Part shown: piece by piece, positions 8,545-17,536 of the stretch
How the letters are laid out: each line of letters opens with the position of its first letter
How positions within the stretch are numbered: position 1 is the first letter of the stretch
From: Rickettsiales bacterium
GTDB lineage: Bacteria; Pseudomonadota; Alphaproteobacteria; Rickettsiales; SXRF01
Reading direction: 5' to 3'
DNA: 64,000 nt
Assembly (NCBI GenBank): GCA_041396965.1
Contig: JAWKXN010000001.1
Location: forward strand, 1,426,001 to 1,490,000
The notes under the pieces: model-generated
What the model saw: the letters and a program-made list of their open reading frames with translations, nothing else
Told to the model about the DNA's origin: nothing
Databases searched by the model: none
Position numbers and translations under genes: made by a program

Positions 8545-9357
8545 ATGATTGGTGTCTATATTTTGACTCCATCATTACTTCTAATTGTTTTTATATCCAT
8601 AGCACTATTTCATCTAGTTGAAAAAAAACACTTCAACAAACATCTAAACAAAGAAGGAAATATTGAGGATATAGAACCTATAAAATCCCTTTTTAATTCA
8701 CAAAGCGTCAAATCATTATCAATAATATTTTTATCTTTCCTAATTATAGGGCTTTATGACTGGCAGTTAAAAACTCTTCAGAATCAGGTAATAAAGCTTA
8801 AATCAAAACAAGAAATAACTAACATAAGCTACAATGAAGCTATAGATGAGTTACAAACATATAAAAAACAGTATGATGAACTATTAAATAAATATAAAAC
8901 TATTATAGATGGTAAAGTCTCCACAAATAATACTCATAACAACAACACAACCGTTAAAGTAGCTGACAACAAGCCAAAGCAGCCCGATATACAGGATATT
9001 TTTGGACAAGATAGTAATGGATACAGTGAACTATCAGAAAATGACAAAATAAAGACCAGCATTGACAAAGTTAAAATATATTATGAAGAGCTTCTAGTGA
9101 CTCATTTCTTCCTTAAGAAATGCGGCAAAACAAATGATGATAACTATAACCTTATATTCCGAGCCCTACAAAAAGACTTACAATCCCTTAACACTTCTTT
9201 TGACATACAAAATGACATATTGACCGCCGCCGTTGGTTCATATCAAGAATTATACTCGGAAAATGAATGTCTGCCAGATACGGTAAACGGTATCTACAAG
9301 CAATATAATGAATACATGAAGGACATTTCTAATATGCTAAAAACCACAAAAAAATAG
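8545..9357 (+). CDS. two-TM coiled-coil membrane protein, unknown function
   Basis: About 270 residues. Two hydrophobic segments (GVYILTPSLLLIVFISIALF near the start, and SLSIIFLSFLIIGLYDW around residues 55-75) precede a long coiled-coil-like stretch (QLKTLQNQVIKLKSKQEITN and on to ~residue 125), an Asn/Thr-rich linker and a charged helical C-terminal domain with two Cys. The ATG at 8545 is chosen; a GTG at 8530 would overlap the previous gene. It follows the lectin-like gene on the same strand, suggesting co-expression. No known family was recognised. Confidence 0.6.
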   Translation: MIGVYILTPSLLLIVFISIALFHLVEKKHFNKHLNKEGNIEDIEPIKSLFNSQSVKSLSIIFLSFLIIGLYDWQLKTLQNQVIKLKSKQEITNISYNEAIDELQTYKKQYDELLNKYKTIIDGKVSTNNTHNNNTTVKVADNKPKQPDIQDIFGQDSNGYSELSENDKIKTSIDKVKIYYEELLVTHFFLKKCGKTNDDNYNLIFRALQKDLQSLNTSFDIQNDILTAAVGSYQELYSENECLPDTVNGIYKQYNEYMKDISNMLKTTKK

Positions 9358-9369
9358 CTATATCTTATC

Positions 9370-9768
9370 TTAAACTTTGAGTAATATCCTTATCCTCAAA
9401 GCGCCATTATAAGTATACCCATCATTTTCCATATTTATATCATGTGATACTATCCGCGCTGATAATATCTCTTTACCAGATATGTTAATAATATTGTTAT
9501 GAAATTCATCATAAATTAAATCCATTATATCAACCAGCTCCTTGCGCCCTGATTTTCTACTCCATACATTAATCTCAAATATATACTCAACATTACCACC
9601 AGATAGCTTATCTAATATATTTACCTGACTACCTCCTATGGTTATAAAGGGAAAATCAGCATCTTGTGGTGGAACGTCAAATATTCCATTCACCAAAGAT
9701 AATATTTGGCTATTTCCTGATAGTTTTTCGTATATAGCCTTTTGTATTATATGATAATCTATACTCAA
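9370..9768 (-). CDS. GTA/phage DUF3168 tail-terminator-like protein
   Basis: About 132 residues, recognised as the DUF3168 family (GTA gp8-like, tail completion/terminator). It shows the N-terminal DYHIIQKAIYEKLSGN helix, the VPPQDADFPFITIGG segment and a C-terminal NGALRIRILL strand, all typical of the family. The start is set at a TTG (9768) because a strong GGAGG ribosome site lies five bases upstream; the longer open frame has none. In GTAs DUF3168 directly follows the head-tail adaptor gene and precedes the major tail protein. Here an opposite-strand gene separates it from the adaptor, and no tail-tube gene follows. Confidence 0.8.
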   Translation of the reverse strand: MSIDYHIIQKAIYEKLSGNSQILSLVNGIFDVPPQDADFPFITIGGSQVNILDKLSGGNVEYIFEINVWSRKSGRKELVDIMDLIYDEFHNNIINISGKEILSARIVSHDINMENDGYTYNGALRIRILLKV

Positions 9769-9919
9769 AGATACCTCCGTTTCACATCTTAATTCTTTTG
9801 CACTGCACAATAATATTATTTATAACAATCCTAATAAGAAAAATTCTCAATCAATAAAAGTTAATAAAAATTAAAAATCTGTCATAAAAATGTAATCATA
9901 ATATGCTAGAGTAATCCTC

Positions 9920-10339
9920 ATGTTCCATTACTCTAACCTACCAACACATGATGTTAATATTGACACTATGTATATAGTGTTTGAGGATTTTTTTGATCAA
10001 TACAAACTCATTCTTACTGAGGCTGAGCAATACCTTGAGAAAGTGATCAAAAACACCGACCCTCACTACATAAACGCTTACCAGACATGGAGACACGCTA
10101 TACATGAACTGCTGGAAGGCTCCGAAACTCTCTCAAAAAAAAATAACATTGAGAATTATGAGGATTTTGTTGAGGCGCTCCACATGTTCAGCTTTGAAAG
10201 CACTATAAAATTTCTACGTGATATGTGTAATATGTGCGATATGCGCCTTAAACGTGAATGGGAGAAAGAATTTAGAGAAAGAATTAATCAGCTTCTTTTT
10301 TCAATTTCTACCAACAACAAAAAAACACAACTAGCATAG
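9920..10339 (+). CDS. hypothetical protein inserted within the GTA-like cluster
   Basis: A 139-residue, soluble, largely helical acidic protein with several His, Trp and aromatic residues (NAYQTWRHAIHELLEGSE around residues 50-70) and a short Cys/Met-rich stretch (RDMCNMCDMR) near residue 110. No family was recognised. It is transcribed against the flanking phage genes and separates DUF3168 from the head-tail adaptor, which are adjacent in canonical GTAs. This makes it an insertion or a local acquisition. Confidence 0.55.
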   Translation: MFHYSNLPTHDVNIDTMYIVFEDFFDQYKLILTEAEQYLEKVIKNTDPHYINAYQTWRHAIHELLEGSETLSKKNNIENYEDFVEALHMFSFESTIKFLRDMCNMCDMRLKREWEKEFRERINQLLFSISTNNKKTQLA

Positions 10340-10351
10340 TTCATAATACGT

Positions 10352-10696
10352 CTAAATAGCCACACCTTCCTCAGCTAATATCTCCATTGTCCCATCAATT
10401 TCATTGAAACTAACAACAGACTTTATATTAAACATCTTACCAGCAAAAATAATTCTCATATTATTAGCTATACCATCTCTATGGCGAATTGTTATTCTAT
10501 ACATATTTTCAGACTGTATCTGACCAGCGAAAAATTTCTCTCTACCTTTAAGCTTGTTTCCAGCCGGAACTATTTCCGCCCATAGAACCGCTACATCTTG
10601 CCAGTTCTCCGTATATCCTCCAGCGCCATCAGCCACACCCATATCCTGCTGTAATGTTATTCTATAACGCAATCGTGAAGTAATATCTTTTTTCAT
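10352..10696 (-). CDS. phage head-tail adaptor (head closure) protein
   Basis: A 114-residue protein of the phage head-tail joining / SPP1 gp16-like family (GTA gp7-like). The diagnostic pattern is RLRYRITLQQ.......GG.....W......WAEI.P..GKE...A, then YRITIRHRDGI..NMRI...G..FNI, all visible in order. It would close the capsid neck between connector and tail. Its start overlaps the stop of the upstream connector gene by 4 bases, the expected translational coupling, so this pair preserves ancestral order. Confidence 0.85.
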   Translation of the reverse strand: MKKDITSRLRYRITLQQDMGVADGAGGYTENWQDVAVLWAEIVPAGNKLKGREKFFAGQIQSENMYRITIRHRDGIANNMRIIFAGKMFNIKSVVSFNEIDGTMEILAEEGVAI

Positions 10697-11244
10697 AAAA
10701 GAACCTCACGATATGGCATATATAAAGTAGCGACATTATCAGGAATAATAGTACCCGCTGCCCCTTCTCTATTATTATACATAAATGCTATATCAGCTAA
10801 TATACCATATTTAATAGGTTGCGGAACATCAGTCGCCACCCCATATCCAGCTTCATAAATTATCTCTATAGAAAAACCGATTATATTATTATCAAATATA
10901 ATGCGGTTATTAGCGACATTAATATAATAATCTGAAGCGGAAACCACAGATTGACTTAGGTCACGATTAACTATGGTTACACTATTTACGCTGCTTACCG
11001 GACACATCGGCAAATATACGCTACAGTCCAAATACTCAGCATATGTAAGTTTCCATGTTTGCGTTATTAGAGACCTTCTCATCCACTCTTCAGCCCTAAT
11101 TCTTGCTGATACGATTAAATCACCTATAAGAGAATCCTCTAAAGTTGAATCAACCCGTAAATATAATTTAGCCTCAGTAAGATTAATCGGCTCACTTGTC
11201 GGCGCGACAACACGCTCAAGTCCATACTCTCTATTACTTGTCAT
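10693..11244 (-). CDS. phage head-tail connector protein (gp6-like)
   Basis: A 183-residue protein of the phage head-tail connector family (YqbG / GTA gp6-like). The N-terminus carries the hallmark EPINLTEAKLYLRVDSTLED motif, followed by LI..LIVSARIRAEEWMRRSLITQTW and a C-terminal half with PIKYGILADIAFMYNNREG. These proteins form the ring between portal and tail. The gene overlaps the head-tail adaptor by 4 bases. In standard GTAs it lies just after the major capsid gene; here about 1.8 kb with two unknown genes and one very small one intervene. Confidence 0.85.
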   Translation of the reverse strand: MTSNREYGLERVVAPTSEPINLTEAKLYLRVDSTLEDSLIGDLIVSARIRAEEWMRRSLITQTWKLTYAEYLDCSVYLPMCPVSSVNSVTIVNRDLSQSVVSASDYYINVANNRIIFDNNIIGFSIEIIYEAGYGVATDVPQPIKYGILADIAFMYNNREGAAGTIIPDNVATLYMPYREVLL

Positions 11245-11306
11245 AATATCCCTGTTATTTTATTTATTGATAGTGACGGTGCGCTACCGCCCATCCCCCA
11301 AAAACA

Positions 11307-11459
11307 CTAGTTAGAAAAACAACACTTCCTAGCAAATCCACGTCTTATGAAATATTCAGCTAAAATATCAGTAATTTCATACTTATGATTCTTTATAAAT
11401 AAACGCACAGCGAATCCATCCTCACTGCCATAGCGAGTATGCAACATAATCACTGTCAT
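11307..11459 (-). CDS. very small protein (50 aa) between capsid and connector genes
   Basis: An ATG at 11459 opens a 50-codon frame ending at 11307. It is preceded by AGGAAAATTTT, a reasonable ribosome site. The product starts MTVIMLHTRYGSEDGFAVRL and ends with a basic, Cys-containing tail. It is compact, hydrophilic and strand-consistent with the GTA genes. Small genes are common at this spot in HK97-type modules, but I do not recognise the family. Confidence 0.45.
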   Translation of the reverse strand: MTVIMLHTRYGSEDGFAVRLFIKNHKYEITDILAEYFIRRGFARKCCFSN

Positions 11460-11567
11460 AAAATTTTCCTAGATTGATATATTCATCCCAGTAAAAGACT
11501 ATAGCTTTTCACATGAGGCATTGCTGGCGGAACTCTATCTGACTTAACGGGCCTCTTGTCCACTAAT

Positions 11568-11595
11568 GCCTGCTGCCTAATGCCTATAGCCTATT
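11568..11595 (+). repeat. heptanucleotide repeat tract (GCCTNNN type)
   Basis: Four consecutive 7-base units (GCCTGCT, GCCTAAT, GCCTATA, GCCTATT) lie just downstream of the 273-residue minus-strand gene. The periodicity matches the CCTAGNN tracts elsewhere, with a different core. The preceding ~60 bases contain a GAGGC/GCCTC inverted repeat. Confidence 0.5.
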
Positions 11596-11597
11596 CT

Positions 11598-12419
11598 CTA
11601 AGTATGAATAGACTGAGGTGCTAACGAGCTAGCCCTTCCGGATAATATATCTGTAAATTTTTGATGTTGATGCTTATTTGGCCAGCCATAAGCATGTTTT
11701 CCAAAGACCATAGAAAGACCCGCCGCGCTACCAAGAGCGTTAGGAACTTCCCACACCATCGCCATAGTTGATATATCTTTGGCTTTCTTCTCACTTACAC
11801 CAATTTTTTGAAGAGCTTTACTCATTGTCTTTATATTATCATCGGTGATTTCTGAGCCTTTAGTATTTAAGAATATTAGTGAACCAAGATGCACACCTTC
11901 ATCTACCGCAAAAATCATCCTTTTTTCGTTACTCCAGTTAATAAACGGAATATGGTCTCCAATCTTTCTTACCCATGAGTCACTAGCTACTGATTTCTGC
12001 CTTCCATTACTACCATTAACATTCATTACTTTGTTCATTTTGTCTCTAGCGAAACTTTTAGCGACCATAGAAAGAACCCAAGCACCACCAAAAACTATCA
12101 AAGCTTTAGCGTATTTATCCGCCCTTTCATCCTCTGACTTATTACGGTCTACCTTGCAATCTTCTATGCTACATTTATCCAACCATTTTTCTATGGTTTT
12201 CTGGTATGGTTTTATAACAACATTAGAAAGAGAATGTGATACTTTATTGAGATATTTCTCAGGTATCAATTTATCGGCAACAGCGACCGTGCCCAGAGAC
12301 ACAGCTGTAGAAGCTCCTTCAGCCACAACAAAACCAAGCGACTCCAAACCAACCGACCGCCTAGCGGTTTGTTGACCTGAAACTTTTGCTATATCACTAT
12401 TTTCCGTAGAAATTGCCAA
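11598..12419 (-). CDS. unknown membrane-associated protein in GTA-like cluster
   Basis: A 273-residue protein with moderately hydrophobic helices near residues 25-50 (LGFVVAEGASTAVSLGTVAV), 103-121 (ALIVFGGAWVLSMVAKSF) and the C-terminal third (VPNALGSAAGLSMVFGKH). Between them are charged stretches and a pair of Cys near residue 84. The reading begins with TTG at 12419, supported by an AAGGTG sequence upstream; no ATG fits better. In style (Ala/Gly-rich helices joined by Lys-rich loops) it resembles the large unknown proteins at 2.7-7.4 kb. No known domain was recognised. Confidence 0.6.
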   Translation of the reverse strand: MAISTENSDIAKVSGQQTARRSVGLESLGFVVAEGASTAVSLGTVAVADKLIPEKYLNKVSHSLSNVVIKPYQKTIEKWLDKCSIEDCKVDRNKSEDERADKYAKALIVFGGAWVLSMVAKSFARDKMNKVMNVNGSNGRQKSVASDSWVRKIGDHIPFINWSNEKRMIFAVDEGVHLGSLIFLNTKGSEITDDNIKTMSKALQKIGVSEKKAKDISTMAMVWEVPNALGSAAGLSMVFGKHAYGWPNKHQHQKFTDILSGRASSLAPQSIHT

Positions 12420-12562
12420 TTTAACATCACCTTAGTTGAACATAAACACAATAACCCATTCATGATAATAGCATAATTAGACAACAGATTTTATGAAGCT
12501 TTTATGAAGGTTACGGTAAAAAATAACCATATATTACAATTCGTGATATAGAGTATCAGAAG

Positions 12563-12910
12563 TTAATTTTCTTTTTGTTCAGCCACATAAGAGGTTATAT
12601 TCTTTGTCACTTCATTTATATTAGATGAATCCTTAACATCAAGCATAGCCTCATGATTAAAGCCATACTCTTTAGTCATCTTTTCTTTAACTTCTTCAGA
12701 GGGTTCTCCGATACCAGCCTCTATAATAATACCGTATTCCTCAGGGTAAAAAATCCCACTTTCCTGAGCTTTTATAAACTCCTCAAGCCTATCCGCGCGC
12801 ACCGCGACATAAGCAAACACTGGCTGACCGTCAGTATTCTCGCCACGCACCATAAGCACGCAAACCGTCTTTTCAGCTATAATACGCTCAGTAACCGAAA
12901 GTTTACTCAC
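12563..12910 (-). CDS. conserved-looking small hypothetical protein
   Basis: A 115-residue soluble, acidic protein. A probable beta strand (KTVCVLMVRGENTDGQPVFA) is followed by VAVRADRLEEFIKAQESGIF and an acidic helical tail with the motif GEPSEEVKEKMTKEYGFNHE. The frame starts with GTG at 12910 behind a GGAG ribosome site; a nearby ATG in another frame is followed immediately by a stop. It lies between the major capsid gene and the 273-residue unknown gene, on the same strand. Function unknown. Confidence 0.6.
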   Translation of the reverse strand: MSKLSVTERIIAEKTVCVLMVRGENTDGQPVFAYVAVRADRLEEFIKAQESGIFYPEEYGIIIEAGIGEPSEEVKEKMTKEYGFNHEAMLDVKDSSNINEVTKNITSYVAEQKEN

Positions 12911-13091
12911 ATTTTACTCCAAATGGATTACCTCAGAATTTTACTATAAAACAATACTATAAAGCAACCTCATTAAATTTGTGTTAAAACAATAGGTTAA
13001 TACAAATAGACTTACGAAGCGAATAATGTAGCGACCATAAAACCTTTATTTTATAGCCGCTTACATCAACACATTCTATATAGAAACCACA

Positions 13092-14294
13092 CTAAACAGC
13101 TAGCTTAAGCAATTTTATAGCCTCAAAGTTAATTACATCACCACCAACCCGCTTTGTGGCATAGAATTTAACAAACGGTTTTTCTGTAAACGGATCTCTT
13201 AAAATATTAATGGATTTACGATCCACAATTTGATAAGCGGCGGTAAAATCACCAACAGCGACCGAAAGCGAGTTGCTAGCGGCAACTGGCATATCCACCG
13301 CCATATATACGGGAACTCCCATAAGAGTATCAGGAGCGCCAGCCGCAAGACTTGGTTGCCATAAATACTGACCAGTACCAGATTGTTTAAGCAACCTTAC
13401 TGATTGTACAACCGTGCGATTCATCAAAAAACTCGCCCTTTTCGTATAAGCGTCTTTCAGTGAGTAAAATAAATTGATTATTGAATCAGCGGTAAGCGCG
13501 CCATCAACACCAGAATTAACTTGCTCAATCTCTCCCCAGCTTGTACCAGCTGTATAAGTTAGAATACCTTTTGGCTGAGTAGTCCCATCACCACTAATAA
13601 AAGCTGTATTTTCCTTACGAGAAAAAATATCGGCTATTTTTCCGGCAAGCCAACTCTCTATATCAATAGCCGAATCATCAACCAGTTTTTGTGTGGCTTT
13701 TGGCTGCGCGTATAATTCAAAGGTGGAAATGCTTTTTTTAGCGATAGTTGGTGTAGCGGTATCGCTTACGGCGGCAGTCTCCGATGTCCAACCCGCCGCC
13801 GCCTGATCATGGTCATCTATCAGCTCCAAAGAATCAGTGGATATAGTCTCAACCGACGCTAATTGACGTAGCGGAGAACTCTCAAAAACCGACTGAGTTA
13901 TTTTCGCTGACATATGTGGAGTCACCAAATATCCACCATCAGGATCTGAACCAACCGAAAGAGCCTTTGTTTGTAGATTATCCAGATTAACTTCCACACC
14001 TTTACGCAGATAATTACGGAAAGCTTTGCTATACTCACCATGAAAAGCTGGCTCGTTCTTAAATGATGTTTGCTTTTCCTCAAACTCAGGACGGTTATAA
14101 GCAACCTCCATCGCGTCAAGACGACTACGATAATTATCAAGAGCGGCGTTTATATTTCCTAAATGCTCACTATATAGAGCGTCCGCGCTACCTTTACGCT
14201 CAATTTCACTAAGCCTAGCGTCATTTACTTGCTTAAATTGTTCCCATGCGTTGCCAAGCGAGGCAACACGATCGGTAATTTCACTTATACTCAT
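13092..14294 (-). CDS. HK97-type phage major capsid protein (GTA gp5-like)
   Basis: A 400-residue protein of the HK97 major capsid family. The N-terminal ~110 residues are the helical scaffold-like delta domain normally removed by the prohead protease. The fold-typical core follows: LSVGSDPDGGYLVTPHMSAK, then the A-domain/P-loop region with FISGDGTTQPKGILTY, RASFLMNRTVVQSVRLLK, and DTLMGVPVYMAVDMP. A strong AAGGAG ribosome site precedes the ATG. It would form the procapsid shell with the upstream protease and portal. In canonical clusters protease and capsid genes adjoin; here an opposite-strand gene lies between them. The gene is full length and undamaged, suggesting retained function or recent loss of selection. 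Confidence 0.92.
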   Translation of the reverse strand: MSISEITDRVASLGNAWEQFKQVNDARLSEIERKGSADALYSEHLGNINAALDNYRSRLDAMEVAYNRPEFEEKQTSFKNEPAFHGEYSKAFRNYLRKGVEVNLDNLQTKALSVGSDPDGGYLVTPHMSAKITQSVFESSPLRQLASVETISTDSLELIDDHDQAAAGWTSETAAVSDTATPTIAKKSISTFELYAQPKATQKLVDDSAIDIESWLAGKIADIFSRKENTAFISGDGTTQPKGILTYTAGTSWGEIEQVNSGVDGALTADSIINLFYSLKDAYTKRASFLMNRTVVQSVRLLKQSGTGQYLWQPSLAAGAPDTLMGVPVYMAVDMPVAASNSLSVAVGDFTAAYQIVDRKSINILRDPFTEKPFVKFYATKRVGGDVINFEAIKLLKLAV

Positions 14295-14447
14295 AAGTTT
14301 CTCCTTATTTTTTGATTATTAAGACTACCATCCTGTCAACCAAAGAAAGGATGTAGAAAAGGTTAAAATTTATTATTTGACTATTAGATGTACTATGATA
14401 CGGTCATCTCTTGCAAAACTTCGTAATCAACGGCTATAGAACTTAAA

Positions 14448-15125
14448 ATGACTGCTCAACAACATATAAAAGAAATCAAATGGCTTCACGAAGTATTAAC
14501 TAATAGCCCTAGCACACTTAATAAAACAGGAGAGAAGGGTTCTATAACAAGCCCAGAATCATCGGCTCCTATTTTAACACCGTATAATACAGCAGTAAAA
14601 AAACTCCTTAAGCAAGAGGATGAAGACTATCAGTCTTACGCAAATCATGTTAATAGCATTACAAAAAAACATAATATGTCACCTGAAACATCTATAGTAA
14701 TCGGGTTAAACCAAAAAGGTAACATAGATCTAACAAACCTCATAAATAATGGCACGGCAGAGCAACTTGTAAATAAAGTGGTAGATTTTCTATCTTCAAA
14801 TAATATAAAAAGTGCGGTTATACCTCCAACAGAAAAATCTCCTGTTCCTGCGTTGGTTATAGACCTAGCACAAAAAGATTTGCTTACTAATTTACAAAAT
14901 ATTTATGATAAAGAAACTTTACCGGCGTTAATAAAAAAAGGTAAATCACCTATAATAAATCCTGATGGTAAAGAGGTTACTCCAAAAGAAATTGTTGTTA
15001 AAGAAATCAGTCAGCAGTTATTAGCAATACGCAAGCGTGCCGCCAATGTCGGTATCGGCTCCAACGAGATGGATAATATAATCAGAGGTTCTAAAACAAA
15101 ATTTGAAGCTAATCAAAAGGGATAA
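14448..15125 (+). CDS. hypothetical protein between protease and capsid genes
   Basis: A 225-residue soluble Lys/Asn-rich protein on the plus strand, facing the phage genes. The C-terminal ~100 residues contain repeated short helical segments (VIDLAQKDLLTNLQNIYDKE; EIVVKEISQQLLAIRKRAAN). There is no signal peptide or membrane helix. No family was recognised. It separates prohead protease from major capsid, genes that are almost always contiguous, so it is probably an insertion. Confidence 0.55.
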   Translation: MTAQQHIKEIKWLHEVLTNSPSTLNKTGEKGSITSPESSAPILTPYNTAVKKLLKQEDEDYQSYANHVNSITKKHNMSPETSIVIGLNQKGNIDLTNLINNGTAEQLVNKVVDFLSSNNIKSAVIPPTEKSPVPALVIDLAQKDLLTNLQNIYDKETLPALIKKGKSPIINPDGKEVTPKEIVVKEISQQLLAIRKRAANVGIGSNEMDNIIRGSKTKFEANQKG

Positions 15126-15134
15126 TACTCCAAA

Positions 15135-15698
15135 CTACTCTCTAATGATTCCAATAGCCCTATCCAAAGCCTCAGCAAGCTCTACCAATTCATATGCGGG
15201 TATGTCTTGCTTTAACACAGTTATTCTCGCCGCGTCATTTGCCGGAAAAGTAACAAGACTTATCTCCCACAACTCAGCAACGGAAATAGTTCTGACCCCA
15301 GTTTTTTCGTTAACACGGTAAGTTATTGGTGTATAACCGATTGAAAGCCCACTAATCACCCCTTCCTTCATTAAGGAATAGGCTTCTATCGCTTTTTCCA
15401 AATTAAGTAACAGCCGTCCCTCAACATAAAGACCACGACTATCCTCAAATATTTTCTCAAACACACCGACCGGATCATCCTGCCGATGTTGCCACAGCAT
15501 TTTTATCTCACCAACTCTGCCCTTCAGACTGTTAACAAATGCCCCACGCAAAATTATATCCCGCTGATTATCCACCACATCAAACACACTGGCATATCCA
15601 GCAAACCTGCCATCATTATCCAGAGATTTAATTTGCAAATTAAAGGCAAGCCTACTCCGTTTACGCCTAAGCGCATTATCTTTTTTATCAATATACAT
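15135..15698 (-). CDS. HK97-family prohead protease (GTA gp4-like)
   Basis: About 187 residues, family U35 / HK97 prohead protease. The catalytic His lies in MLWQHRQDDPVG and the catalytic Ser in VISGLSIGY; both are present, and the N-terminal GRFAGYASVFDVVDNQRDII is family-typical. It would trim the delta domain of the major capsid protein during maturation. The start is taken at the ATG at 15698, which has an AAGGA ribosome site seven bases upstream, rather than further 5'. The gene order portal - protease - capsid is preserved, but with inserts on both sides. Confidence 0.88.
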   Translation of the reverse strand: MYIDKKDNALRRKRSRLAFNLQIKSLDNDGRFAGYASVFDVVDNQRDIILRGAFVNSLKGRVGEIKMLWQHRQDDPVGVFEKIFEDSRGLYVEGRLLLNLEKAIEAYSLMKEGVISGLSIGYTPITYRVNEKTGVRTISVAELWEISLVTFPANDAARITVLKQDIPAYELVELAEALDRAIGIIRE

Positions 15699-15783
15699 AA
15701 AAAATCCTTCTTGTTGCACAAAGCAACATAGTAATTTTTGACAAAAATTACCCTAAATATCCATAGCTATTAACAATTTATAC

Positions 15784-16215
15784 CTAAACAGAATTTCTTC
15801 TTCTTTTAATTTTACTAGATACATAACTCCATAGTGCTATAACTATGATAAGTATATATAAAGAATACCCGAATATGTAATCGGCAACCTCCAATTTATA
15901 TTTCGGCAATTCCTTCGGTAAGAACCCTTCTTGCTGTAATTTATCTAGCTTTTCTTTATTCAGAGGATAATACTTTCCCGGCTCGCTAACAACACCTAGC
16001 ACATAACCATCATCTTTTACGTAAACTCCAAGTATAAAAAACTTGATGGTAACCATATGTCCCAAGTAAATCTTTTCACCATCCTTTACACTAAAATCCA
16101 CATCCATCAATTTCCTTATATGATGGTCGTCCCCAAACCTCATTTTTCCAGCGTAAGCTGATGTAGGCAGTGATATAACAAAAATTGATAGTAAGATTAC
16201 CAACATATTTTTCAT
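15784..16215 (-). CDS. exported protein with C-terminal membrane anchor, unknown
   Basis: A 143-residue protein with a clear signal peptide (residues 1-22, ending TSAYA) and a C-terminal transmembrane helix (YSLYILIIVIALWSYVSS) followed by a basic tail. The ~90-residue domain between them would lie in the periplasm. AAAGGAG precedes the ATG. It sits between prohead protease and YceI on the same strand. No domain was recognised. Confidence 0.6.
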   Translation of the reverse strand: MKNMLVILLSIFVISLPTSAYAGKMRFGDDHHIRKLMDVDFSVKDGEKIYLGHMVTIKFFILGVYVKDDGYVLGVVSEPGKYYPLNKEKLDKLQQEGFLPKELPKYKLEVADYIFGYSLYILIIVIALWSYVSSKIKRRRNSV

Positions 16216-16331
16216 AACTAACTCCTTTACGCACCGATTAATAGCAAACGTATTAGAATCAACTATAAAGTCAAGATTATTATAGAATTTTTAGCCTATA
16301 TATAAATTACTATCTCAAAGCCTATTACCAG

Positions 16332-16907
16332 CTACTTCCTCACCGCCATCACACGGAACTGAACACGCACCTCATCTTTAAGTACATCGTCCTTTGCCCA
16401 TTCACCCTGCCCAATTCCAAAATCACTACGCCGCAAGGTTGCCTGTCCGGTAGCCAAAATCTTATCGCTACCAATAAATTTAAGCTGGAAATTCAAGGTC
16501 ACCGGTACTGTCTTACCACGTAGTGACAACTCTCCATCACTATAGTAATTTTCAGTGTCAGGCATCCGTGATATCGTTTTACTCACAAATACCGCTTCTG
16601 GAAATTCTTTTACTGACAGCCAATCACTACTTACAAGATTACTTACCAACTCCTCATATTCAGCGAACACACTGCTGGTCTTCACCTCAACCTTGATGGA
16701 GCTTTCTTTTAAGTTATCCTTATCAAATTTTATATCAGCGGAAAAATCCTTAAACTCTCCCTCAACCGGAGCGTTATTATTTATCGCGTAAAATTTAAGC
16801 GTGCTTTTCTCTTTATTAAGATTATATTCTGGAACTGCTGAAAGAGCTGAAAAGCTAAAGCTTAAAAACAAAATTATCGCGACTAAAAAACCCTCTATTC
16901 TCCACAT
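16332..16907 (-). CDS. YceI family periplasmic protein
   Basis: About 191 residues: a signal peptide (FLVAIILFLSFSFSALSAVP) followed by a YceI lipocalin-like barrel. Typical features are Y.LN..KSTLKFYA at the start, FKDFSADIKFDKDNLKESSI, WLSVKEFPEAVFVSK and GELSLRGKTVPVTLNFQL. YceI proteins bind isoprenoid quinone-type ligands in the periplasm. The ATG at 16907 is chosen because the GGAGG ribosome site lies inside the longer alternative frame. The cytochrome b561 gene ends immediately upstream; YceI-b561 pairs are common and point to a redox role. The pair is an insert between portal and protease of the GTA-like cluster. Confidence 0.88.
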   Translation of the reverse strand: MWRIEGFLVAIILFLSFSFSALSAVPEYNLNKEKSTLKFYAINNNAPVEGEFKDFSADIKFDKDNLKESSIKVEVKTSSVFAEYEELVSNLVSSDWLSVKEFPEAVFVSKTISRMPDTENYYSDGELSLRGKTVPVTLNFQLKFIGSDKILATGQATLRRSDFGIGQGEWAKDDVLKDEVRVQFRVMAVRK

Positions 16908-16908
16908 A

Positions 16909-17466
16909 TTATTTTTTACCTCCAAATCGCGGCAACATACGCCTTAAAATATCATCCTTATAATAAAAATGATGGAATAAAGCCGCCAACACATGCACAA
17001 CTATTAGCCCTATTAAAGCCCAAGCCAATAGCTCATGTATCTCGTGTAAATAATGAGCAAATTCTTTATCCTTTCCAATCAGGTCAGGCATTACGAATAG
17101 CCCAAAAACAGACACTGGAAATCCAGCGGCAGATGACATAAGCCAACCGCTAATCGGCATCGTGAACATCAATATATATAATAAAACATGCCCTACCTTA
17201 GCTGCCAGTTTTACAAACTTCTCCATACCATCGGGAAGCGATGGACTTACATCAAGAACCTTCCAACCAAGACGTAATATAGCAAGTAGCAAAACTAGTA
17301 TACCGAATGACTTATGCAGACCTATAAGCTTGAATTTATCAGGCGTATTTTCCATATCCGCCATTATCAAACCAACGGCAAGTAGAATAATAATAAAAAC
17401 CGCCATCAGCCAATGAAAGCTTTTGGCGATAACACCGTATGATTCTTTCGTATTCTTAAAACACAT
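16909..17466 (-). CDS. cytochrome b561 family membrane protein
   Basis: About 185 residues with four membrane helices. Heme-ligating His candidates lie in SFHWLMAVFI (helix 1), LHKSFGILVL (helix 2), and HEIHELLAWALIGLIVVHVL (helices 3-4). This is the prokaryotic cytochrome b561 (YodB-like) layout, electron transfer with membrane quinones. The start chosen is the ATG at 17466, preceded by GAGG; an in-frame ATG 24 bases earlier lacks a ribosome site. It is transcribed directly into yceI. Both look intact and host-derived rather than phage-derived. Confidence 0.88.
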   Translation of the reverse strand: MCFKNTKESYGVIAKSFHWLMAVFIIILLAVGLIMADMENTPDKFKLIGLHKSFGILVLLLAILRLGWKVLDVSPSLPDGMEKFVKLAAKVGHVLLYILMFTMPISGWLMSSAAGFPVSVFGLFVMPDLIGKDKEFAHYLHEIHELLAWALIGLIVVHVLAALFHHFYYKDDILRRMLPRFGGKK

Positions 17467-17536
17467 GAAATACCTCAAAAAATTATTCATGTATTTTATA
17501 CAATAATTTCTGAATATATTCTATAAATTATAAAAA

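Noticed and set aside
11845..12375. 176-codon plus-strand frame opposite the 273-residue gene
   Set aside because: Antisense shadow; composition and lack of start signals do not support coding.
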